Below are positions 1 through 5,002 of a stretch of 5,046 nucleotides of DNA, piece after piece (position 1 is the stretch's first letter; the number at the start of each line of letters is the position of its first letter). Both the position numbers and the translations under genes were made by a program. The notes under the pieces were generated by a model that searched no databases, had not been told where the DNA came from, and saw nothing but the letters and a program-made list of their open reading frames with translations. Where the stretch lies: positions 1-5,046 of the forward strand of contig DXMX01000096.1 of NCBI GenBank assembly GCA_019413955.1, written 5' to 3'. This DNA is from Collinsella sp. (lineage in GTDB: Bacteria; Actinomycetota; Coriobacteriia; Coriobacteriales; Coriobacteriaceae).

Positions 1-13
1 ACGTTCAACTTCA

Positions 14-40
14 AGGGCGCGACCAGAAGGTCAGCGCCCT
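14..40. terminator. Strong stem-loop, possible transcription terminator
   Basis: Bases 14-24 pair with 29-40 to give an 11-bp GC-rich stem (AGGGCGC then GACC), with one bulged A at 33 and the tetraloop AGAA. The plus side is followed by CTCGTTTCAC, which is only weakly T-rich, and the minus side by TTGAAGTTG, so neither direction has a classic U-tract. It could end a gene lying left of the window or act as a weak two-way terminator. The fold is clear; the function is inferred. Confidence 0.5.
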
Positions 41-120
41 CTCGTTTCACGTCACCTTGCCTCAAATGCGACCCGCTCGCTGTCCGTCCTCTACCTGCGG
101 CGCTGTCTTGCTCCGGATGC

Positions 121-248
121 GGCAGTTAGGGACGTTCCTTTTCTGCCGGCAGTTTGGGACACTCCTTGTAGTCATTGGGGACGTTCTTAAATGACTAGTC
201 GTTGGGGACGTTCTTGTTTGACTAGTCGTTTAAGAACACCCAACGACT
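121..248. repeat. Cluster of short GGGAC-type interspersed repeats
   Basis: Four direct units and one inverted unit are visible. Units 1 and 2 (121-140 and 148-167) share GGCAGTTxGGGACxxTCCTT with three differences. Units 3 and 4 (170-188 and 197-215) share AGTCxTTGGGGACGTTCTT with one difference. The GGGAC cores start at 129, 156, 178 and 205, spaced 27, 22 and 27 bp apart. A fifth unit lies inverted at 232-248. The palindrome GACTAGTC occurs at 193-200 and 220-227. Such GGGGACGTTC repeats resemble the REP-like sequences linked to IS200-type REP-associated transposases, but that link is from memory and no transposase is present here. No open reading frame over bases 1-334 looks real. Confidence 0.75.
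197..248. repeat. Inverted pair of repeat units forming a hairpin
   Basis: AGTCGTTGGG (197-206) pairs with CCCAACGACT (239-248), and GTTCTT (210-215) pairs with AAGAAC (232-237). The 16-nt loop contains the palindrome GACTAGTC. The two arms are a direct and an inverted copy of the repeat unit described for this cluster, which is the head-to-tail hairpin arrangement seen in REP/BIME elements. Confidence 0.7.
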
Positions 249-257
249 ACATAGCAT

Positions 258-321
258 GAGAGCGGATAATCTCCCAGTTTGGGCTCGCATTCAGGCTCAA
301 AGTGGGAGATTATCCACTCTC
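258..321. repeat. 64-bp near-perfect palindrome downstream of pdxT
   Basis: The outer arms GAGAGCGGATAATCTCCCA (258-276) and its inverted copy ending at 321 match except at one position (263/316). That position becomes a G-U wobble in minus-strand RNA. The fold continues inward from TTTGGGCT (278-285) to 294-301 with wobbles, leaving an 8-nt loop at 286-293. The palindrome starts 14 nt beyond the pdxT stop codon, so it would sit in the 3' untranslated region of the pdxST message and could protect or end it. No U-tract follows on the minus side. A small mobile palindromic repeat is the alternative. Confidence 0.75.
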
Positions 322-325
322 GTTT

Positions 326-352
326 CTGTTCTGCCTACATTTGTAGGAACAG
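326..352 (-). other. Stem-loop overlapping the pdxT stop codon
   Basis: CTGTT (326-330) pairs with AACAG (348-352), and CCTAC (334-338) pairs with GTAGG (343-347), leaving a 4-nt loop and a 3-nt bulge. On the minus strand this fold covers the last five codons of pdxT and its TAG. It is followed by AAACGAG, not a U-tract, so it is not a standard intrinsic terminator. Confidence 0.45.
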
Positions 353-922
353 TTCGTGGAGGCGGGTGTCTTCGTCGAGTTCGGGGTGGAAGGTTACGCC
401 GAGCTGGTTGCCCTGGCGCGCGGCGACGATACGGCCGTCGACTTTCGCTAAGGCCTTTGCGTCGCCGTGGACCTCGACGATGCGGGGCGCGCGGATAAAC
501 GTCAGCGGCACTTCACCGTCGATGCCAGCTACCTGCCCCTTGGTTCGAAAACTGCCGAGCTGCCTGCCGTAGGCATTGCGCTCAACGAGCACATCCATGG
601 TTGCCAGGCGCGGCGTGCCCTTATCGTCATGGGCGGCAAGGTCGTGAGCCAGCAGAATCAGGCCGGCGCAGGTGCCCAGGACGGGCATGCCTTCAACAAT
701 GCGGGTGCGAAGCTCCTCGAGCATGCCCAACTCATCTAGCAGCTTCCCTTGAACGGTAGACTCGCCGCCGGGAAGTACCAGACGGTCAAAGTCCTGCTTT
801 AAATCAGCCGCCTGCCTCAGCTCAATACAGCGCGCGCCCAGCTCGGATAGTCTTGCCTCGTGCTCGGCAAATGCGCCTTGGACCGCCAGCACGGCGACCG
901 TTTGGTCTGCATAATCGCTCAT
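335..922 (-). CDS. pdxT: PLP synthase glutaminase subunit PdxT
   Basis: This 195-aa class I glutamine amidotransferase hydrolyses glutamine and channels the ammonia to PdxS for pyridoxal 5'-phosphate synthesis in the cytoplasm. The family motifs appear in order: PGGEST (51-56), the nucleophile Cys85 in GTCAGL, VERNAYGRQ (113-121), TFIRAP (141-146) and the catalytic His179 and Glu181 in FHPEL. The length is normal for the family and nothing is missing. The ATG start at 920-922 is preceded by AAAGGA with a 6-nt gap, and the N-terminus (VAVLAVQGAF) fits the family. It lies 20 nt downstream of pdxS on the same strand, so the two are almost certainly cotranscribed and made in matched amounts for the known 12:12 complex. 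The 3' end runs into the stem-loop at 326-352 and the palindrome at 258-321. Confidence 0.97.
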   Translation of the reverse strand: MSDYADQTVAVLAVQGAFAEHEARLSELGARCIELRQAADLKQDFDRLVLPGGESTVQGKLLDELGMLEELRTRIVEGMPVLGTCAGLILLAHDLAAHDDKGTPRLATMDVLVERNAYGRQLGSFRTKGQVAGIDGEVPLTFIRAPRIVEVHGDAKALAKVDGRIVAARQGNQLGVTFHPELDEDTRLHELFLQM

Positions 923-942
923 GTGCGATCCTTTCTGCTGGA

Positions 943-1833
943 CTAGCGCCCGCGCTCTTCCATGATAATCTCGATCTCGTCGGCGTTGATGCCCACCATG
1001 GCCTCGCCCAGGTCCTCTGAAAGCTCGGCAATGAGCTTGGCATCGGTGAAGTTTGCCACGGCCTTGACGATGGCGGCTGCGCGCTTGGCGGGGTCGCCGC
1101 TCTTAAAGATGCCCGAGCCGACAAACACGCCTTCGGCGCCCAGCTGCATCATCAGCGCGGCGTCGGCGGGGGTCGCTACGCCGCCGGCGGCAAAGTTCAC
1201 GACGGGAAGCTTACCCGTGGCATGGACCTCGCGCACCAGCTCGACCGGAACCTGCAGTTGCTTGGCTGCCTCAAAGAGCTCGTCGTTGCGCAGGGCAACA
1301 ACGTCACGGATCTGCTTTTGGATCTTGCGCATGTGACGCACGGCCTGAACGACGTCGCCCGTACCCGGCTCACCCTTGGTGCGAATCATCGTGGCGCCTT
1401 CGGCAACACGGCGCAGCGCCTCGCCCAGATCACGGGCGCCGCAGACAAACGGCACGTCAAACTGGGTCTTGTCGATATGGTAGACATCGTCGGCGGGGGA
1501 GAGAACCTCGGACTCGTCGATGTAATCGATCTCGATGGCCTGTAGGACCTGCGCCTCGACAATGTGACCGATACGGCACTTGGCCATAACGGGGATGGAG
1601 ACGGCCTCCTGGATGCCCTTGATCATCTTGGGGTCGCTCATGCGCGAGACGCCGCCTGCGGCACGGATGTCGGCCGGGATGCGCTCGAGGGCCATGACGG
1701 CGCAGGCGCCTGCCTCCTCGGCGATGCGTGCCTGCTCGGGCGTGGTAACGTCCATGATGACGCCGCCCTTGAGCATCTGCGCGAGCTCGCGATTGAGTTT
1801 GACGCGGTCGGCCTTGCTGTTCTGTTCTGCCAT
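943..1833 (-). CDS. pdxS: PLP synthase catalytic subunit PdxS
   Basis: This 296-aa (beta/alpha)8-barrel enzyme condenses ribose 5-phosphate, glyceraldehyde 3-phosphate and ammonia into pyridoxal 5'-phosphate. Conserved blocks are easy to read: GGVIMDV with Asp28, ALERIPADIRAAGGV (49-62), PVMAKCRIGH with the substrate-binding Lys85, YIDESEVL, VPFVCGARDLGEA, RTKGEPGTG with the second active-site Lys153, and the phosphate-binding VNFAAGGVATPADAALMMQ and VFVGSGIFKS. By recall these match Asp24, Lys81 and Lys149 of Bacillus subtilis PdxS. I chose the ATG at 1831-1833 because AAGGGAG lies 5 nt upstream and MAEQNSKADRVKLNREL resembles known N-termini. An ATG at 1875 would add 14 residues without a comparable site. 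It is the first gene of the pdxST operon and is transcribed away from pdxR. Confidence 0.98.
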   Translation of the reverse strand: MAEQNSKADRVKLNRELAQMLKGGVIMDVTTPEQARIAEEAGACAVMALERIPADIRAAGGVSRMSDPKMIKGIQEAVSIPVMAKCRIGHIVEAQVLQAIEIDYIDESEVLSPADDVYHIDKTQFDVPFVCGARDLGEALRRVAEGATMIRTKGEPGTGDVVQAVRHMRKIQKQIRDVVALRNDELFEAAKQLQVPVELVREVHATGKLPVVNFAAGGVATPADAALMMQLGAEGVFVGSGIFKSGDPAKRAAAIVKAVANFTDAKLIAELSEDLGEAMVGINADEIEIIMEERGR

Positions 1834-1887
1834 GGTTGCTCCCTTGGTTGGCATGTGCATTGCTTGACGGAACATCCTATCGGGGAG

Positions 1888-1909
1888 CTGGGTATGACAA
1901 AATACTCAG
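1888..1909. promoter_or_regulatory. Inverted repeat, candidate PdxR operator
   Basis: CTGGGTAT (1888-1895) and ATACTCAG (1902-1909) form an 8-bp dyad (7 of 8 pairs match) around a 6-bp spacer. It is centred on the -35 box of the predicted pdxR promoter. Its position between the divergent genes makes it a good site for a regulator that controls both. Assigning it to PdxR is inference from location. Confidence 0.45.
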
Positions 1910-1922
1910 TTTTCGAGATAAT
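1894..1922 (+). promoter_or_regulatory. Sigma-70-type promoter of pdxR
   Basis: The -35 box ATGACA (1894-1899) and the -10 box GATAAT (1917-1922) each match the consensus at five of six positions and are separated by the ideal 17 bp. Transcription would begin near 1929, leaving about 50 nt before the pdxR start. The inverted repeat at 1888-1909 covers the -35 box, and the first direct repeat (1924-1933) starts just after the -10 box, so binding at either would block this promoter. Confidence 0.65.
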
Positions 1923-1950
1923 AATAAGGTCAGCCTAATACCAGATTGAA
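1921..1950 (-). promoter_or_regulatory. Candidate pdxST promoter, weak -35
   Basis: On the minus strand TTCAAT (1950-1945) and TATTAT (1926-1921) could be -35 and -10 boxes, 18 bp apart. The -10 box matches at five of six positions but the -35 box is poor, as expected for a promoter needing an activator such as PdxR. It overlaps the -10 box of the divergent pdxR promoter. A second option is TTGTCA (1900-1895) with TAGGAT (1879-1874), but its spacer is only 15 bp. Confidence 0.35.
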
Positions 1951-1967
1951 CAGCTCGATAAGGTCAG
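1924..1967. promoter_or_regulatory. Direct repeat pair, candidate PdxR binding site
   Basis: ATAAGGTCAG occurs twice and perfectly at 1924-1933 and 1958-1967, 34 bp apart start to start. The first copy spans the pdxR transcription start and the second touches its ribosome binding site. The pair also brackets the candidate pdxST promoter. MocR-family regulators, including PdxR and GabR, are known to bind widely spaced direct repeats as dimers, so this arrangement suits PdxR activating pdxST and repressing itself. The repeats are seen; the binding is inferred. Confidence 0.5.
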
Positions 1968-1971
1968 GTGG
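1966..1971 (+). promoter_or_regulatory. Ribosome binding site that fixes the pdxR start
   Basis: AGGTGG lies 7 nt before the ATG at 1979. This supports that ATG over the longer in-frame TTG at 1946, which has no comparable site. The box overlaps the second ATAAGGTCAG repeat by two bases. Confidence 0.7.
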
Positions 1972-1978
1972 CAAACTC

Positions 1979-3418
1979 ATGCTTGACTACAATTTGGAAA
2001 AACGTGGCGAGGCATCGCTCTATGAGTATGTTTACCAGCAAATTCGAGATGATATTGTTGCTGGCCGTATTGCGGCGGGGGAGCATCTGCCGTCTAAACG
2101 CGCCTTTGCCAGTCATCTGGGAATCAGTGTCATTACTATCGAGAATGCATATAGCCAGTTACTTGCCGAGGGCTATATTTGCTCAAAGCCGCGGCGTGGC
2201 TACTACGCTTGCAAGCTTCCGGATGCACCGGTTTTGCCTTTGGCTTCGGAGGGCATCGACCGAGATGCCGTCTCTGTGGGCCCCAGCGTGCATGATGTCA
2301 ACGGACAGGTCGAGCGATTCGATGCGCTTTCTCCTTCCGCTTTGGAGGCGGCGCGGCTTTGGCAAAGCGCGCTACGGGCGACGCTGGCATCCGAAGACGA
2401 GCGCGAAATCTTTTCGCCCGCACCGGCGCAGGGCACCGCTCGGCTGCGACGCGCAATTGCTCACCATCTGCGCGGGACAAGGGGTATGAATGCCGACCCC
2501 AACAACATCGTTATCGGCGCGGGCGCCCAGCTGCTCGATACTATGTTGGTTCAGTTGCTTGGCGCGGACAAGGTGTATGCCGTTGAGGATCCGGGCTATT
2601 TGCGTCTGACGCGCATCTATCAGGCTATGGGCTGCAAAGTTCGACATATCCCGTTGGATGATGAGGGCGTGGACTTGAGCGCTCTGCAGAAAACCGGGAC
2701 CGATGTACTTCATCTGATGCCGTCCCATCAGTATCCGACCGGCCTTGTGACGAGCATTGCGCGGCGCTATGCGCTTCTGAGCTGGGCCGCCGAGCGACCA
2801 GGTCGGTATCTCATCGAAGATGACTTTGATTGTGAGTTTCGCCTTGCCGGGAAGCCGATTCCCGCGCTCGCGTCGATCGATGCCGCCCAGTCGGTTATCT
2901 ACACCAACACGTTTTCGAAGAGCCTTTCATCGGCGTTGCGTTTGGCGTACATGGTGTTGCCCGATGAGTTAATGGAGCGGTTTAGGCGCAACCTTGGTTT
3001 CTACGCCTCGTCGGTGAGCTCTGTTGATCAGGTCGCTTTGGCGCGTTTGCTGGAATCGGGTGATTACGAGCGACATGTGAACCGCGTGCGCGTTCGTGCT
3101 CGCGAGGCGCGTGATGGCCTGATGGCGCTTGTGCGGAAGGTATTTCCGGCAGGAGAGGTCTCGATCGAGCATGCAGACGCGGGCCTTTACTGTATCGTGG
3201 TTGCGGAGCGTGGAGCGGGCGGAAGCTCTTTTGTGCGGGCCCTCACGCGCTCGAGTATCCCTTTTGTCGATATCAGTGACTGTTATTGGTGTGCCGATGG
3301 CGCATCTGTCCCTGAAAACTCAAGTCAAATTCTTGTTCAGTATGACGATTTGAGTCCAAAAGCGCTAAATACCTTGGAATCGCAGCTAATGGGAGCACTC
3401 TGCAACCTAAGTGAGTAG
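1979..3418 (+). CDS. pdxR: MocR-family transcriptional regulator PdxR
   Basis: This 479-aa regulator fuses an N-terminal GntR-type winged helix (about residues 12-80, with LPSKRAFASHLGIS and the wing GYICSKPRRGYY) to a fold-type I aminotransferase-like domain (about 115-479). The second domain keeps QGTARLRRAIAHHL, EDPGY (203-207), PSHQYPTG (248-255), EDDFDCEFR (280-288) and the PLP-binding Lys314 in TFSKSLSSALRLAY. With PLP bound as a Schiff base it should act as a sensor rather than as an enzyme. Being divergent from pdxST strongly suggests PdxR: known members activate pdxST when PLP is scarce and repress their own gene. Length and motifs look intact. The last three residues (Leu-Ser-Glu) and the stop codon are encoded by the repeat element that begins at 3407, so the native C-terminus may have been trimmed or replaced. 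Confidence 0.93.
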   Translation: MLDYNLEKRGEASLYEYVYQQIRDDIVAGRIAAGEHLPSKRAFASHLGISVITIENAYSQLLAEGYICSKPRRGYYACKLPDAPVLPLASEGIDRDAVSVGPSVHDVNGQVERFDALSPSALEAARLWQSALRATLASEDEREIFSPAPAQGTARLRRAIAHHLRGTRGMNADPNNIVIGAGAQLLDTMLVQLLGADKVYAVEDPGYLRLTRIYQAMGCKVRHIPLDDEGVDLSALQKTGTDVLHLMPSHQYPTGLVTSIARRYALLSWAAERPGRYLIEDDFDCEFRLAGKPIPALASIDAAQSVIYTNTFSKSLSSALRLAYMVLPDELMERFRRNLGFYASSVSSVDQVALARLLESGDYERHVNRVRVRAREARDGLMALVRKVFPAGEVSIEHADAGLYCIVVAERGAGGSSFVRALTRSSIPFVDISDCYWCADGASVPENSSQILVQYDDLSPKALNTLESQLMGALCNLSE

Positions 3419-3527
3419 GCTTTTGGAACTTTGGCGACCAGGCAGTTTTGTAACAAGCTATCTACCTGCGGTTTTGAAAAGCAGGATGACCGGGCTGCTC
3501 GGGATGTTCAAAAAAGTCTACTCACTT
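3409..3527. repeat. 119-bp repeat with three-frame-stop inverted ends, copy 1
   Basis: The ends AAGTGAGTAGGCTTTT (3409-3424) and AAAAGTCTACTCACTT (3512-3527) are inverted copies with one difference, which pairs as G-U in plus-strand RNA. The block is the same length as the copy at 4829-4947 and differs at about 20 positions with no gaps (about 83% identity by hand). Identity extends two more bases to the left, to 3407. Reading from 3408, TAA, TGA and TAG occupy the three frames in turn; the TAG (3416-3418) ends pdxR. An inner near-palindrome lies at 3471-3482. There is no coding capacity, so this is a MITE-like or structural intergenic repeat. It may also fold at the 3' end of the pdxR message, although no U-tract follows it. 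Confidence 0.85.
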
Positions 3528-3552
3528 GTCGCGCAAAGCTTCTGCATGAGAA

Positions 3553-3653
3553 AAAAATGGGGTTTTCAACAGAACTTCGTCCAGCTCTCGGCAAGCTTTT
3601 GGCCAGTTGGGGAGGGCTGTTGAAAACTTGGCAGTCCGTTCGGCACCATTTTT
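3553..3653. repeat. Second inverted-repeat element, about 100 bp
   Basis: AAAAATGG (3553-3560) matches CCATTTTT (3646-3653) inverted, and GTTTTCAACAG (3562-3572) matches CTGTTGAAAAC (3617-3627) inverted, a perfect 11-bp arm. The spacing between the two right-hand arms is 18 nt, against one base on the left, so the element is asymmetric. It has no coding capacity and is unrelated in sequence to the 119-bp repeat beside it. It occupies the space just upstream of the nuclease-like gene and may be a small non-autonomous element or a long-stem RNA structure. Confidence 0.6.
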
Positions 3654-3669
3654 GGCGCGTTCGCGCCAA
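3652..3669. other. GC-rich hairpin upstream of the nuclease-like gene
   Basis: TTGGCGCG (3652-3659) and CGCGCCAA (3662-3669) form a perfect 8-bp inverted repeat around TT. It abuts the 3553-3653 element and lies about 40 nt before the start of the next gene. No T-tract follows on either strand, so it is more like an operator or an RNA structure than a terminator. Confidence 0.5.
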
Positions 3670-3710
3670 TGCGTGACTGACTGGGTTGAAATTCGTGTTT
3701 TCCTGTGCCT

Positions 3711-4838
3711 ATGAAAGATCTACTTTGTGACATATCGGCTTTTAGGTACTGGCGTTTGCCCCCTCAGGTCCGCGCTCTGTGTCCGCCGCTTCCACGACCG
3801 GAAGAAGACCGGCAGCGATATGATCTCGCCCGCAACCCGACGGCTGCGGTCGCGCTCGGTTTTCCGTTGTATACATTGGTTCAGACGAGAAACAAACGGA
3901 CTTGTCCTACCAGCATTAGGCAGCGGCTGTTCCTTGGTGAGCCCCCCAGGGAATCCGTGCTGGAAACGGAGCATGGATTTTTGATTACGTCTCCTCTACT
4001 GACGGCATTCATCATGTCGCGGCATCTGACGGATCTTCAGCTTCTTTTTGTGTTGGCGGAGATGTGCGGCCTGTTTGCGGTGTGTGCTCTGCCGGCGGCA
4101 CTTGAGGCGGAGCTTACGCGTGCAATTGATTCGGGCGCGATTTCGACGACGTTGGGTTGGGTGCGCTGCCCGTCCGAGGACGGCACCGCTTCAAATTTAT
4201 GGCGTCGAGACGCTTTGGTTTTGGGCAGAGACCTTGACCGTTTTTGTTCAGATGTTTGCGGGATGCGTTACGGCAATAGATTTATGGCGGTATCGCAATT
4301 CGTTCCATTGGGTGCCGCGTCGCCTTTTGAGGTCGAGGCGTATTTGCTACTTGCACTGCCGCGATCCCTGGGAGGCGAAGGTTTTTGCGACATAGAGCTT
4401 AATGTTGAAGTGATGCTAGGCACAAGTGCTCGAGCGATTGTGGGAAAGTCCCGTGTATATATCGACCTACTTCTTTCTTCACCGGACGGTAGGCGACAGG
4501 TGGCCATTGAATGTCAGGGAAAGGCCTCGCACGGACGCGCAGGGGATGGCTTGCGTGACGCTGACCGCATGACGGCCCTTCAGGCCATGGGCTACGATGT
4601 GCTTCTCCTGACACACAGACAGATATCGGATGAGGATAGATTCCGCGCGATCGTTAAGGCCATATGCAGGATGCTCGATGCTGAATATCGTGATAAAAGC
4701 TCAGATGAGCAAAGGGCTGAGACATTACTCCGGTCTGAACTATTCGTTGACTGGACAAAATTGGGAGTAATCGACGGGAAGATGCCCGTTAGACACAAAA
4801 CGGCTCAATCGTGGACGGCTGCGGTTCTAAGTGAGTAG
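3711..4838 (+). CDS. Uncharacterised protein with a PD-(D/E)XK/DUF559-like C-terminal region
   Basis: I cannot assign a function to this 375-aa protein. It has an N-terminal block CDISAFRYWRLPPQVR (6-21), a middle block FLITSPLLTAFIM...LAEMCGLFAV (90-124) and FEVEAYLLLALPRSLGG (206-222). From memory these resemble a protein group common in Coriobacteriia, distantly like AbiEi-type proteins. Residues 250-325 look like a Vsr/DUF559-type nuclease core: Asp252 in YIDLLL, Glu267 in AIECQGK, His274, then DADRMTALQAMGYDVLLLTHRQI, comparable to the DUF559 pattern IELDGxxH...R...L...GY. No signal peptide or membrane segment is evident. The start is uncertain: GTG at 3705 is in frame and neither start has a clear ribosome binding site. 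The gene lies between two direct copies of a 119-bp repeat, and the second copy encodes its last residues (Leu-Ser-Glu) and stop. A defence or toxin-like role is possible but unproven. Confidence 0.8.
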   Translation: MKDLLCDISAFRYWRLPPQVRALCPPLPRPEEDRQRYDLARNPTAAVALGFPLYTLVQTRNKRTCPTSIRQRLFLGEPPRESVLETEHGFLITSPLLTAFIMSRHLTDLQLLFVLAEMCGLFAVCALPAALEAELTRAIDSGAISTTLGWVRCPSEDGTASNLWRRDALVLGRDLDRFCSDVCGMRYGNRFMAVSQFVPLGAASPFEVEAYLLLALPRSLGGEGFCDIELNVEVMLGTSARAIVGKSRVYIDLLLSSPDGRRQVAIECQGKASHGRAGDGLRDADRMTALQAMGYDVLLLTHRQISDEDRFRAIVKAICRMLDAEYRDKSSDEQRAETLLRSELFVDWTKLGVIDGKMPVRHKTAQSWTAAVLSE

Positions 4839-4947
4839 ACTTTTGGCACTTTGGCGACCAGGCCGTTTTGCAACAAGTCATTTACCTGCGGCTTTATAAA
4901 GCAATATGGGTGGTGTGCTCGGCAAGTTCCAAAAAGTCTACTCACTT
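4829..4947. repeat. 119-bp repeat with three-frame-stop inverted ends, copy 2
   Basis: The inverted ends are longer and cleaner than in copy 1: CTAAGTGAGTAGACTTTT (4827-4844) pairs perfectly with 4932-4949. TAA, TGA and TAG at 4828-4838 cover the three frames, and the TAG (4836-4838) ends the nuclease-like gene. Read inward from the right on the minus strand, the same C-TAA-G-TGA-G-TAG is present. A perfect 12-bp palindrome, GCTTTATAAAGC, lies inside at 4891-4902. TA dinucleotides flank AGTGAGTAG and CTACTCACT (4828-4829 and 4947-4948), which could be a TA target duplication as made by Tc1/IS630-type elements. It has the same orientation as copy 1. Confidence 0.87.
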
Positions 4948-5002
4948 AGTTTTTGACGAGAAGCCGATGCCGAAGGCGGTCCTATTTCAGGGCGTTAACA
5001 AG

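Noticed and set aside
90..100. TCTACCTGCGG shared with the 119-bp repeat (3461-3471)
   Set aside because: The match is only 11 bp with no extension on either side, so chance identity is likely.
256..739. Plus-strand open frames 256-498, 279-572 and 467-739
   Set aside because: They overlap the palindrome and the antisense strand of pdxT and show arginine-rich or low-complexity translations without family resemblance.
1834..1875. Upstream extension of pdxS to an ATG at 1875
   Set aside because: The added 14 residues are not typical of PdxS, while the ATG at 1831-1833 has AAGGGAG at 5 nt and a family-like N-terminus.
962..1938. Several plus-strand open frames opposite pdxS, for example 962-1336, 1222-1545 and 1564-1938
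   Set aside because: They lie antisense to a full-length, highly conserved pdxS, have no family resemblance, and are explained by GC-rich codon bias.
1946..1978. Upstream TTG start for pdxR
   Set aside because: It has no good ribosome binding site, and the extra residues precede the normal MocR N-terminus. The ATG at 1979 has AGGTGG at 7 nt.
3652..3669. GC hairpin as an intrinsic terminator
   Set aside because: No run of T follows the stem on either strand; it is listed only as a hairpin of unknown role.
3411..3676. Short open frames between pdxR and the next gene (3411-3623 and 3431-3676)
   Set aside because: They run across the 119-bp repeat and the second inverted-repeat element, have no recognisable protein features, and are chance frames in repeat sequence.
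3686..3715. TTGAAA (3686-3691) with TATGAA (3710-3715) as a promoter for the nuclease-like gene
   Set aside because: The -10 box would overlap the ATG, so transcription would begin inside the coding region. No convincing promoter was found for this gene.
3409..4947. The two 119-bp repeats as a CRISPR array or a complete insertion sequence
   Set aside because: There are only two copies, far longer than CRISPR repeats and separated by a gene. The gene between them has no transposase motif that I can see.
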